A stretch of DNA of 32,490 nt. Source: an uncultured Schlesneria sp. Lineage in GTDB: Bacteria > Planctomycetota > Planctomycetia > Planctomycetales > Planctomycetaceae. The first letter of the stretch is position 1. Each line of letters begins with the position of its first letter. The notes beneath the pieces are model-generated. The model did no database searches and had not been told where the DNA came from. It saw only the letters and a program-made list of their open reading frames with translations. Below, piece by piece: positions 23,497-31,121 of this stretch. A program made the translations under genes and the position numbers. The stretch covers positions 1 through 32,490 of the forward strand of contig CAIULL010000054.1 in assembly GCA_903899985.1 (NCBI GenBank). Direction: 5' to 3'.

Positions 23497-25653
23497 ATGA
23501 ATATCTTTCGACGAATCACCTTTGCGTTAATTCCCCTGGCACTAATTTTTTTCTCGACGGCATCGGCCCAAGCTGACGGTCCAGCAACGTCGCCTGAAAA
23601 AGAAGCGGAACTCATCGCCGTTCTGACATCAGAAGCACCAGCATCAGAAAAAGCGATCGCCTGTAAGAACCTGGCGATCTACGGTTCTGGCAAAGCCGTT
23701 CCTGAACTGGCCAAGCTGCTTAGTAACGAACAGCTCTCTTCCTGGTCGCGGATCGCTCTCGAAGCCATTCCTGGATCGGAAGCTGACGAGGCACTACGGA
23801 CCGCCGTCGGAAATCTACAGGGGCTCCTGCTCGTCGGAACAATCAATTCGATTGGCGTCCGCCGCGACACCAGCGCCGTTGAGCTTTTGGCTGCACGATT
23901 GCAAGACGCAGACCCCGAAGTGGCTTCGGCAGCTGCCGTCGCACTCGGACGAATCGGGTCACCCGCCGCTGCAAAGTCGCTGCAAAGCATGTTGGCAGCC
24001 GCTCCCGCTAAGGTTCGTTCTGCCATCGCTGAAGGATGTGTGCTGTGTGCCGAACGTTTTCAGGCGGATGGTCTCGAAACCGAGTCCATCGCACTTTATG
24101 ACTTTGTTCGCAAAGCGGACGTCCCCGAACAACGCATCCTCGAAGCGACTCGTGGTGCCATTCTCGCCCGAAAAAAGAATGGAATTCCTCTGCTGCTCGA
24201 ACAATTTAAGTCACCCAATAAGGGCCTGTTCAACATCGCCCTCAGCACGGCACGTGAATTCCCCGGAAGTGACATCGACGAGGCCTTAGCGACGGAACTG
24301 GCTCGCGCGACGGCTGAAGCACCTGACCGTGCGGCGCTCATCGTGACCGCCATGGCCGATCGACCAGACACCGTTGTCCTGCCCGCAATCCTGAAAGCCG
24401 CAAAAAGTGGTCCAAAACAAGTCCGGACTTCGGCACTCGAAGCACTCGGGCGGGTCGGCAACACGACCTGTCTGTCAACACTGCTCGAATCGGGCATCGA
24501 AACCGACCCAGTCGTTTCACAGACAGCGAAAAAGGCCCTGGCTGAACTTCCCGGTGATAGCATCGACAAAGAGATCATAAACAGGCTCGCCAAACCCGAT
24601 CCAAAACTGTACGTGTTGTTAATCGAATTGATCGGCAACCGTCGTATTGACGCCCTTCCCACTCTATTAAAAGCGGTCGATAACAGTGACAAGTCTATCC
24701 GCAGCGCCGCACTGACCTCACTCGGAAATACGGTTCCTGCCGATAAGCTTTCGGTGTTGATTAAGCAAGTTGTCACTCCAAAAACTCCCGATGACGCACC
24801 CTTGGCCCAGCAAGCACTCAAGACCGCTTGCGTGCGAATGCCGGATCGTGACGCATGTTCCACAGAATTAGCAGCGGCATTGGAACGTGCGCCGGTCCCG
24901 ACGAAGATCGCGCTGTTGAAAATTCTCGGAGCGGTTAGCGGAACCAAAGCCCTTCAAACGATTGGCACTGCGGCAAAGAACAACGATCCCCAACTGCAAG
25001 ACGTTGCCAGCGAGTTACTCGGAGATTGGATGACGATCGATGCGGCACCTGTATTGCTCGATCTCGCGAAGAACGCCCCTGCAGAAAAGTTCCAGATTCG
25101 AGCCATGCGAGGGTACATCAAAGTCGCCCGACAATTCACGATGTCCGAGCCTGAACGAATTGAGATGTGCAAACTGGCGACTGAGGCTGCCCAGCGAATT
25201 CCAGAAAAGAAGCTCGTCATCGAAGTCCTGAAGCGATATCCACATCTGGAAACGCTCAAACTGGCAGTGAAAGCGTATCAGAACCCCGAATTGAAAGAAG
25301 ATGCTGCGGCAGCGGCCTTGGTCATTGCGCAGAAGATTGCCGATAAGTCGCCCGAAGCGAGAGAGCTTCTTGGCAGTATTGAACTGAACAAAGTGAAGCT
25401 CGAAATCATCAAAGCGGAATACGGCTCAGGTGCTTCTCAGAAGGATGTCACAGAGATCTTGAAGAAACAGGCGACCGATACGCCGCTCATCACTTTGTCG
25501 ACCGCCAGTTACAATGAAGCCTTCGGCGGAGACCCTGCTCCAAATGCCGCGAAGCAACTGAAAGTGCAATACAAGATCAACGATAAGCCGGCCGATGTAA
25601 CTCTGCCGGAAAACTCGTTGATCATCCTGCCCTTTCCAAAGGAAAAGAAGTAG
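23497..25653 (+). CDS. Secreted HEAT-repeat protein with C-terminal beta domain
   Basis: A 718-residue exported protein. The signal peptide covers about residues 1-26 (LIPLALIFFSTASAQA-DG). Most of the rest is a HEAT/armadillo-like solenoid; clear repeats include LLAARLQDADPEVASAAAVALGRIGSPAAAKSL, ILKAAKSGPKQVRTSALEALGRVG and LLKAVDNSDKSIRSAALTSLGN. The last ~75 residues differ: AEYGSGASQKDVTEILKKQ, TASYNEAFGGDPAPNAAKQLKVQY and PENSLIILPFPK form a beta-rich domain that I recall seeing at the ends of other planctomycete secreted proteins. There is no heme motif, enzyme motif or membrane anchor. The ATG at 23497 gives the signal peptide. A strong intrinsic terminator follows. It is probably a periplasmic scaffold; partners unknown. 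Confidence 0.85.
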   Translation: MNIFRRITFALIPLALIFFSTASAQADGPATSPEKEAELIAVLTSEAPASEKAIACKNLAIYGSGKAVPELAKLLSNEQLSSWSRIALEAIPGSEADEALRTAVGNLQGLLLVGTINSIGVRRDTSAVELLAARLQDADPEVASAAAVALGRIGSPAAAKSLQSMLAAAPAKVRSAIAEGCVLCAERFQADGLETESIALYDFVRKADVPEQRILEATRGAILARKKNGIPLLLEQFKSPNKGLFNIALSTAREFPGSDIDEALATELARATAEAPDRAALIVTAMADRPDTVVLPAILKAAKSGPKQVRTSALEALGRVGNTTCLSTLLESGIETDPVVSQTAKKALAELPGDSIDKEIINRLAKPDPKLYVLLIELIGNRRIDALPTLLKAVDNSDKSIRSAALTSLGNTVPADKLSVLIKQVVTPKTPDDAPLAQQALKTACVRMPDRDACSTELAAALERAPVPTKIALLKILGAVSGTKALQTIGTAAKNNDPQLQDVASELLGDWMTIDAAPVLLDLAKNAPAEKFQIRAMRGYIKVARQFTMSEPERIEMCKLATEAAQRIPEKKLVIEVLKRYPHLETLKLAVKAYQNPELKEDAAAAALVIAQKIADKSPEARELLGSIELNKVKLEIIKAEYGSGASQKDVTEILKKQATDTPLITLSTASYNEAFGGDPAPNAAKQLKVQYKINDKPADVTLPENSLIILPFPKEKK

Positions 25654-25729
25654 TTTCAACAACGATCGACCACTTGAGCGGGGCAATACCCCTTCTCGCG
25701 TGATTTATTGGGAACTGGCATAAAACGAG

Positions 25730-25766
25730 ACGGAGCCAAGGGCTGATGCCCCTCGGCTCCGTTTTT
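25730..25766 (+). terminator. Intrinsic terminator after the HEAT-repeat gene
   Basis: ACGGAGCC (25730-25737) pairs with GGCTCCGT (25755-25762); the stem continues inward, past one A-C mismatch, with AGGG/CCCT around a short loop, and a run of five T follows at 25762-25766. It is the clearest rho-independent terminator in the window. It also lies just past the stop of the convergent small membrane protein gene, so it may work in both directions. Confidence 0.88.
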
Positions 25767-25774
25767 CGTTACGG

Positions 25775-26077
25775 TCAGGGTCGCTTGAAATATCCGCCAG
25801 CCACAATCAGCAGAATACCCAGCGCGGGAAATAGTGTGGACCATGAATAAACATTGGTGTTGATATCATGGACTTCGTGAACCATCTGGACGCTGCCGGG
25901 TGCAACCCCCTGCTCTGTGACGGTCACTTTCTTGTCGTACCAGGGACTGGCAGGTAATCCAAACGTAAGTCGGTCCTTGCGGCCGTTTGGAATTTCTTCG
26001 TGCCACATCGACGGGTAGAAAAACACAGCGACACACAGAATGCCGACCCAAAATTGAAGCCGTGAGGCTATTGCCAT
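25775..26077 (-). CDS. Small membrane protein of unknown function
   Basis: A 100-residue protein with a hydrophobic N-terminal segment at about residues 6-23 (RLQFWVGILCVAVFFYP) and a C-terminal transmembrane helix at about 81-97 (TLFPALGILLIVAGGYF) ending KRP. The middle ~55 residues would lie on one side of the membrane and contain PWYDKKVTVTEQGVAPGSVQMVHEVHD. I do not recognise the family. It begins 22 bases after the stop of the Cys-containing secreted protein gene on the same strand and is probably co-transcribed with it. The start at 26077 lacks a strong ribosome site. Confidence that it is a gene is moderate: the hydrophobic pattern and spacing support it. Confidence 0.65.
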   Translation of the reverse strand: MAIASRLQFWVGILCVAVFFYPSMWHEEIPNGRKDRLTFGLPASPWYDKKVTVTEQGVAPGSVQMVHEVHDINTNVYSWSTLFPALGILLIVAGGYFKRP

Positions 26078-26099
26078 TTCATGAATCCCATCGCGACGA

Positions 26100-27086
26100 T
26101 CAATATCGTGTAGGCTGCAATGAATCGACAGGAGTCAGCAGAAACTCAGTAGGTTCTGGTTTCGATTGATCAGCATCCAGCATCCGTTTCGCGCTTTGGG
26201 CGGCGGGGCTATCGGGATGCTTGTCCATCAGATCTTTCAATTGCTTTCGAGCTTCAACTAATTTAGACATCGCCTCATCGTTCGCGATTTCTTGCTTAAG
26301 CTCCTCGATCCGATCAGTCAATTCAAGAAAGGTTAACCGCTGCAGTTTCCGCCTGGCCAATTCCTGAGACAGTTCGAGGTATTTCGCAGTTAAATCGGAA
26401 GTACATTGTTCCCCGGTTTCAGGAAGTGCTTCAGCGTTCTGAATTGTGTTGGCAGTCAGAACAACTCCATAGCAGGCCCCACCGACAAATGAGATCGTTC
26501 CAAATGTCGTGTTGACATCCGAAACATCGACGAGATTCGTCGCAGCACCTGCCTGGCAATCAATTGCGCAACCGGCGCTACCCTCCAACGTGGGGATCGA
26601 ACTGCGGTCAACTCCATCACCAATAACTTGACAGCATCTTAGCTGGCAACCTGGTGGCACGTCCGAAACGGGAGTATTCGCGACGATGGGACTAATTCCC
26701 GCCGCGTTAAAGATACCCGGCGTATTTCGGGTTGGTGGAAACACGTTAAAGTTAAACGCACCATTGAGAATCTTCACCGATTCGGTGAAATTAAGCTTAC
26801 CATCAGAAGCAGAACTATCACCCGTGTGAATCAGGCGGGCCTGAAGAGTACCTGCGCCGTTTCGGTCAAACGACAACGTGTAACCATCCCAAGTGGCTCC
26901 TTGCGATGGAGTCGACTTAACTCGTTCAGCCTTAAATTCGCCTTTAACCGATGGATTTTCGGTCACGAGCAACGGCGCATCCTCGGCCCCTGCTGGCTTG
27001 AGCAATGAGTCACCCAGATGAAACGCCATTGGTCCAGCTGCCATGCCGAGCCCAAACAGTATGAACGCCATCCATCGATTACTCAT
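26100..27086 (-). CDS. Secreted or anchored Cys-containing protein with C-terminal coiled coil
   Basis: A 328-residue protein of unknown function. An N-terminal hydrophobic stretch (about 5-22, WMAFILFGLGMAAGPMAF) is a signal peptide or anchor. Residues about 60-210 are beta-rich, with seven cysteines at 147, 151, 152, 173, 177, 205 and 228, grouped as CQLRCC, CAIDC and GGACYG, probably forming disulfides outside the cytoplasm. Residues 232-300 are a charged helical or coiled-coil region (YLELSQELARRKLQRL, DRIEELKQEIANDEAM). The ATG at 27086 is preferred over the adjoining GTG at 27089 because AGGAGG lies eight bases upstream. It is the first of two co-oriented genes, followed by a small membrane protein. 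Confidence 0.78.
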   Translation of the reverse strand: MSNRWMAFILFGLGMAAGPMAFHLGDSLLKPAGAEDAPLLVTENPSVKGEFKAERVKSTPSQGATWDGYTLSFDRNGAGTLQARLIHTGDSSASDGKLNFTESVKILNGAFNFNVFPPTRNTPGIFNAAGISPIVANTPVSDVPPGCQLRCCQVIGDGVDRSSIPTLEGSAGCAIDCQAGAATNLVDVSDVNTTFGTISFVGGACYGVVLTANTIQNAEALPETGEQCTSDLTAKYLELSQELARRKLQRLTFLELTDRIEELKQEIANDEAMSKLVEARKQLKDLMDKHPDSPAAQSAKRMLDADQSKPEPTEFLLTPVDSLQPTRY

Positions 27087-27270
27087 CACTTAGCCCTCCT
27101 GGCTGAATTTCGTTCCCCACATTCCACGAAACGCGCGGAGTTTGCCCGGAATCGGCAGTTTCTGCAAGACGAATCGTCTGACGCCGCCGGTGAACTAACC
27201 AGACCGATACTTTTTCGTCCAGAAGGCGATGCGCCGTACGCGAGGTCTCATCAACAATACCAGGCAGCAA
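27079..27270 (-). CDS. Possible small gene or gene remnant overlapping the Cys-containing protein start
   Basis: A 63-codon frame from a TTG at 27270 to a TAA at 27079. Its translation (LPGIVDETSRTAHRLLDEK, VSVWLVHRRRQTIRLAET) looks protein-like, and its stop overlaps the next gene's ATG by eight bases, as in coupled gene pairs. Against it: the TTG has no ribosome site, and the frame is open only a few codons further upstream before stops inside the tandem repeat array. It could be the 3' end of a gene cut off by the array, or chance. Confidence 0.25.
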   Translation of the reverse strand: MLPGIVDETSRTAHRLLDEKVSVWLVHRRRQTIRLAETADSGQTPRVSWNVGNEIQPGGLSDE

Positions 27271-27285
27271 CGCGAAACCGAGAAC

Positions 27286-27651
27286 CCACCCACCAACGCA
27301 TTATCACGCGTTAAAAATCAAACAACGCGGAGTCGATAAAACCACGCACCAATGCATCGTTGCGCATTAAGAATTAAACAACGCGAAAGCGACGAGCCAC
27401 ACACAAACGCATCATCGCGCGATAAGAATCAAACAACGCGGAGTCGACAATCCACGTACCAACGTATCGTCGCGAGTTAAGAAACAAACAACGCGAAAGC
27501 GACAATCCACCCACAAACGCATCATCGCGCGTTAAGAATCAAACAACGCGGAGTCGACAATCCACGTACCAACGTATCGTCGCGAGTTAAGAAACAAACA
27601 ACGCGAAAGCGACAATCCACCCACAAACGCATCATCGCGCGTTAAAAATCA
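27286..27651. repeat. Tandem array of seven ~55-bp units with a 110-bp higher-order period
   Basis: Units begin at CCAC and start at 27286 (56 bp), 27342, 27397, 27452, 27507, 27562 (each 55 bp) and 27617 (truncated). Two types alternate, one with GGAGTCGAC and one with GAAAGCGAC near the end. The unit at 27562 is identical to that at 27452, and 27617 repeats 27507 until it stops, so the right half is a recent 110-bp duplication. Most units contain CGCGTTAA and, about a dozen bases on, AACGCG, forming a potential stem. Since 55 is not a multiple of three and frames are interrupted, it is non-coding. The array runs into the stop codon of the PPIase gene at 27649-27651. Confidence 0.9.
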
Positions 27652-28899
27652 TTCGGGGACGAATTGGGGGAGGGAGTACTGGGTTTCGATGACTGCTTTG
27701 GAGAAGAGGTCTTTCAGCAGTTTCTTGGGGCGGTTCTTGTTCTGTTCCTCGGTCAGGATGGCGCGAATTTCTTCCTGAACATCTTTGAAGGGTTGGCGAC
27801 CCGCTTCACTTCGATCAATGACACGGACCACACAGAATGTCTCTTTACCTTCGTGGACTTCGCTCAGTTTATTCACGGGCATCGTGAACAATTTCTGTTC
27901 AAGTTTGGTATCGGCAAGATTACCTGCTTCCATCCAATCCCAAACCCCACCTTCCTTAGCGGTTGGGCCGTCGGAGTATGTCTTGGCAACCTTGTCGAAC
28001 GACACTCCCTGATTCAATTCTGCGATGGCTTGATCGATCTTTTTACGGGCTTCGGATTTACTGACTTCAGGCGTGATTGAGACTTGAATCTGCTGCCATT
28101 TCACTTTGGCGTTAACAGTAAATTTGTCAGGATTGGACTGGTAGTATGCCACAAGATCGGGACGTTCAATCGGATCAGGCTTTTCAGACTTCGCGACGAA
28201 ATACTCGACTGACAGGCGATCCAGCGAGAAGCTGTCTTTCACATTTGCGAGCGTGGACCCCTTCTTGTTCAGCTCCAACTCCAGCTCCGTCTTGTTCGTC
28301 ACCTTCATTTCTCTCTTCAAACGATCGATTTCTTTTTCGAAGAGTTGATCAATATGAGCATTCATCTGCTTCATTTGTTCTGGCTTCAGGCTTCCCTTCA
28401 TCCGTTCGTAAAGCAGCTTCTTTTGAATGAAGCTTGAGATGTCCCGTTGAATCAGCGAGTAGCGGAATCGTTCAAAGTCATCGGGGGTCGGGATTGGCTG
28501 TCCGGGCGGCAACAACTTTGGATCTGCGGCCATTTTCTGCATCTGTTCGCGAACACTGATCAGATACCCGGCATAACGGTCGAGCACGTCGCCGTTCAGG
28601 ATGGGAGCGCCGTTGACGGTCGCTGCGACTTGCGAATTGAAGATCGTCGTATCGTCAACCCAATTCTTCCACGGGTTCTTTTCAAGAGTGGATTTGACAA
28701 GCATAATGTCAGAGCCGTCATCTTCCTTCGGATTTGACGGGACTTCCGCGACTTCCACTTCGCTTTCGTCTGACTCGACACGATCGACTCGCCGTGGAGC
28801 CTGCACCATTACGGGGTTATCATGCTTTTTCTGAATGCTATTGCAACCCGTTGCATCCAGGCATGACAGAATCAGCAACCAAAGCAGCCCTTGACGCAT
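27649..28899 (-). CDS. Parvulin-type peptidyl-prolyl isomerase lipoprotein (PpiC/SurA-like)
   Basis: A 416-residue exported foldase-like protein. The N-terminus is a lipoprotein signal: a hydrophobic core LLWLLILSCL and the box ATGC with C19 as the likely lipidated residue. An acidic linker follows, then a SurA-type N-terminal region (ATVNGAPILNGDVLDRYA at 93-110) with long helices. The parvulin domain lies at about 264-365: VKWQQIQVSI, AIAELNQGVSFDKVAKTYSDG, KEGGVWDWMEAGNL and KLFTMPVNKLSEVHEGKETFCVVRV. It would assist folding of envelope proteins by cis-trans isomerisation of prolyl bonds. The ATG at 28899 is chosen to fit the lipoprotein signal. Its 3' end meets a 55-bp repeat array. It faces away from the thioredoxin-like gene. 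Confidence 0.92.
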   Translation of the reverse strand: MRQGLLWLLILSCLDATGCNSIQKKHDNPVMVQAPRRVDRVESDESEVEVAEVPSNPKEDDGSDIMLVKSTLEKNPWKNWVDDTTIFNSQVAATVNGAPILNGDVLDRYAGYLISVREQMQKMAADPKLLPPGQPIPTPDDFERFRYSLIQRDISSFIQKKLLYERMKGSLKPEQMKQMNAHIDQLFEKEIDRLKREMKVTNKTELELELNKKGSTLANVKDSFSLDRLSVEYFVAKSEKPDPIERPDLVAYYQSNPDKFTVNAKVKWQQIQVSITPEVSKSEARKKIDQAIAELNQGVSFDKVAKTYSDGPTAKEGGVWDWMEAGNLADTKLEQKLFTMPVNKLSEVHEGKETFCVVRVIDRSEAGRQPFKDVQEEIRAILTEEQNKNRPKKLLKDLFSKAVIETQYSLPQFVPE

Positions 28900-29269
28900 G
28901 ATGCAGACAATTTCCTGGAAGAAAACCTGTTCCGTCAGCTTTTTGAAACAGCGGTGGCGACTCCGTCGAGCCGTAGCGGTCTCTGGGAAATATCGCGGTT
29001 TCAAAGTGCCTGTCCCCCTTCATCGGTGGGTGTGTAGACCGGCGCAAGTCTGACATGATTTTGAAGTGATTTTGACGAAGCGACTGAGGGTTGTAATCGC
29101 AGTTCCGTTTTCGTAGCAAGATCGATTTTCTATCGACCAGTGACACCCCCGTGAAAAAGCTCGTCTTGTTCGCTAATTGTCAGACAGGTAATCTCTGATC
29201 CAGCGCCGTTGAGACCACGTTTCGTGACGCGGTCCGGTATCCCCCCTGAAAGGCAGGTTCTACTCCTCA

Positions 29270-30436
29270 ATGTTTAAGTCTCTTATTACGTTTGGTCTGG
29301 TCGTCGCCCTCGCATTAACCCAAACTGTTTCGGCTCAAGAATTGACGATTGGCTCCAAGGCGCCAAAGCTCGAAGTGAAAAAATTCATCAAGGGCGACGA
29401 AGTGAAAAACTTCGAAAAAGGGAAAATCTATGTCGTCGAACTGTGGGCCACGTGGTGCGGACCATGCCTGAAAACGATTCCCCATTTGACCGACCTGCAA
29501 AAGAAGCATAAAGACGTCACCATCATTGGAGTGGCGATCATGGAAGAAGATCAGACAGTTGTCCCTGAATTCGTCGAAGAATTGGGGAAAAAAATGAACT
29601 ACCGAGTTGCCATCGATCTCGTTCCCGAAGACGGCGATCCCACGGATGGCAAAGTTGTCACGAATTGGATGAAACCTTCAGAACAAGAGGGAATTCCGAC
29701 GGCGTTCATCATCAACGGCGAAGGCAAAATTGCCTGGATCGGACATCCTGGTGAGATGGAAGAACCTCTCGAAAAGATTGTTGATGGGACATGGGATCTG
29801 GCCGCCGCGACCGAAAAAATGGCCGAAGCCAGGGCGGCGCAGAGAGAAGCCCGAGCGATGCAGAAGAAGGTCGCGGCCACTTACGGGAAGTTGCAACAGT
29901 TGTTCCGGCAATTCACCGAAGACGGCGATGCCAAAGAATTGCTGACCGCCCTTGATACCGCGACCGAAGAGCTTCCTGTAAAAGCCGATGACTTACAACT
30001 CGTTCGGTTTCAGGTGCTGTCGCTCGCAAAGGATCACGCGGACGATGCCGTGGCACTCGGTAACAAAATCGTCGAATCCGAACAGGGTAAGGATTTCCAG
30101 CTGCTCAATGGCATCGCCTGGATTATCGTCGATCCATCACGCGAAACAAAAGCGGATGCCAAACTGTTAAAATTCGCATTAAAGATTGCCACCAAAGCGG
30201 ACAAATTGGCCGAAGAGGAAGATCCAGCAATCGCTGATACGTTGGCCAAGGCCTATTTCGACAATGGCGAACTGGCGAATGCGGTCAAAACGCAGGAACG
30301 AGTGATCGAACTCGCCGCTGGGACCGAAATGGAATCTGATCCCGGCCTGAAGAAGCGACTGCGTCAATACAAAAAGGCCCTGGATGCATCGAAAGAAAAG
30401 GACAACGCGGATACGCCAGCGAAATCCAAACGGTGA
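29270..30436 (+). CDS. Secreted thioredoxin-fold (TlpA-like) protein with helical C-terminus
   Basis: A 388-residue exported protein. The signal peptide ends near residue 22 (TVSA-QE). The thioredoxin domain spans about 25-180, with the redox motif WATWCGPC (C63, C66) and the cis-proline in GIPTAF, plus EGKIAWIGHPGEMEEPL. The remaining ~200 residues are Ala/Glu/Lys-rich helices resembling TPR-like repeats (AKEILTAL-type and ADTLAKAYFDNGELANAVKTQERVIELAAG). Proteins of this layout are usually thiol-disulfide reductases or redox-responsive factors outside the cytoplasm. The start at 29270 gives a good signal peptide. Two hairpins follow the stop. A functional link with the divergent PPIase gene, both in envelope protein folding, is plausible but inferred from position. 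Confidence 0.9.
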   Translation: MFKSLITFGLVVALALTQTVSAQELTIGSKAPKLEVKKFIKGDEVKNFEKGKIYVVELWATWCGPCLKTIPHLTDLQKKHKDVTIIGVAIMEEDQTVVPEFVEELGKKMNYRVAIDLVPEDGDPTDGKVVTNWMKPSEQEGIPTAFIINGEGKIAWIGHPGEMEEPLEKIVDGTWDLAAATEKMAEARAAQREARAMQKKVAATYGKLQQLFRQFTEDGDAKELLTALDTATEELPVKADDLQLVRFQVLSLAKDHADDAVALGNKIVESEQGKDFQLLNGIAWIIVDPSRETKADAKLLKFALKIATKADKLAEEEDPAIADTLAKAYFDNGELANAVKTQERVIELAAGTEMESDPGLKKRLRQYKKALDASKEKDNADTPAKSKR

Positions 30437-30755
30437 TTCAGTGATCGTCAAAGTTGACGATTTTCATAAAAGGTTGCGTCCCTTGGACAAAAACAAGGGA
30501 CCTCTCTCAAGGTGCATCGTCGCGAGAACGAACTCCTTAACGAGGTTTCGGCCGTTCAGAAAAACGTCTTCAGATTTTCCGTGTTATGGATTTTCGAGAG
30601 TTTGCAGGATTCAACGATTAATTTGCCATCAACCCATTAACTTGGCACCGAGCAATAATATCTCTGATTTTGCCGAACGCTCACCTGCGAAGTTTTACGA
30701 GATCAATAATTTAGATATCTCTCGATCTCATTAAACTGAGTCAAGGCGCGTCACG
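30437..30755. other. Spacer with two hairpins after the thioredoxin-like gene
   Basis: A 319-base non-coding gap. Close to the left end are two hairpins (30444-30464 and 30478-30501). The rest is relatively A/T-rich and probably carries the promoter of the small secreted protein gene at 30756; no clear boxes are seen. Confidence 0.5.
30444..30464 (+). terminator. Likely intrinsic terminator after the thioredoxin-like gene
   Basis: ATCGTCA (30444-30450) pairs with TGACGAT (30455-30461) over an AAGT loop and runs straight into TTTT, eight bases after the stop codon. A second perfect 8-bp stem, GTCCCTTG (30478-30485) with CAAGGGAC (30494-30501), lies just beyond and may back it up. Confidence 0.6.
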
Positions 30756-31103
30756 ATGCTTCGAAAATGGATTTTGTACAGCGTCAACATTCTCGTGGTC
30801 ACCGCCGTGCTGGCAGGAACAGATGGTCGGGCCAACGACTTCGTTGGTCTACGACTGAGCCCGCCAACAATCCCCTACAAACCTGGTTATGGTTCGCTTC
30901 AAGCAGGTGGTGGCGATCACTATCTGGGTGGATGGCTGCGTGGTTGTAGCTGCCGACGACCTGGTGAACGCAACCCGATTTATTACCGGACGAATTCAGG
31001 GTTGTATGCCAACTCGAGCACGAGTGTCATCGGGAATAACACAAGCCAACCAGTACCAGCCATCCCACCTGCTCCGACACCGTCGAACGTCGCCAGTAAA
31101 TGA
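30756..31103 (+). CDS. Small secreted protein of unknown function
   Basis: A 115-residue protein with a signal peptide (hydrophobic stretch about 5-20, WILYSVNILVVTAVLAG, likely cleavage near GRA-ND). The mature part is short and Gly/Pro/Asn-rich, with a pair of cysteines in GGWLRGCSCRRPGERNPIYY and a Pro-rich tail, VPAIPPAPTP. No membrane segment beyond the signal and no known domain are seen. It converges with the second sugar isomerase gene, only 18 bases away. I do not recognise it; the signal peptide and independent reading frame support a real gene. Confidence 0.65.
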   Translation: MLRKWILYSVNILVVTAVLAGTDGRANDFVGLRLSPPTIPYKPGYGSLQAGGGDHYLGGWLRGCSCRRPGERNPIYYRTNSGLYANSSTSVIGNNTSQPVPAIPPAPTPSNVASK

Positions 31104-31121
31104 ATTGCGGAGTTAGAGCGT

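Noticed and set aside
24096-24947. Long open frame (283 codons) on the minus strand inside the HEAT-repeat gene
   Set aside because: It is antisense to a clear secreted solenoid gene with regular repeats; its Ser/Ala/Arg-rich translation reflects codon bias of the sense strand.
27286-27651. The 55-bp array as a CRISPR
   Set aside because: The whole unit is repeated with no unique spacers, two unit types alternate, and no cas genes are present. It is a tandem repeat.
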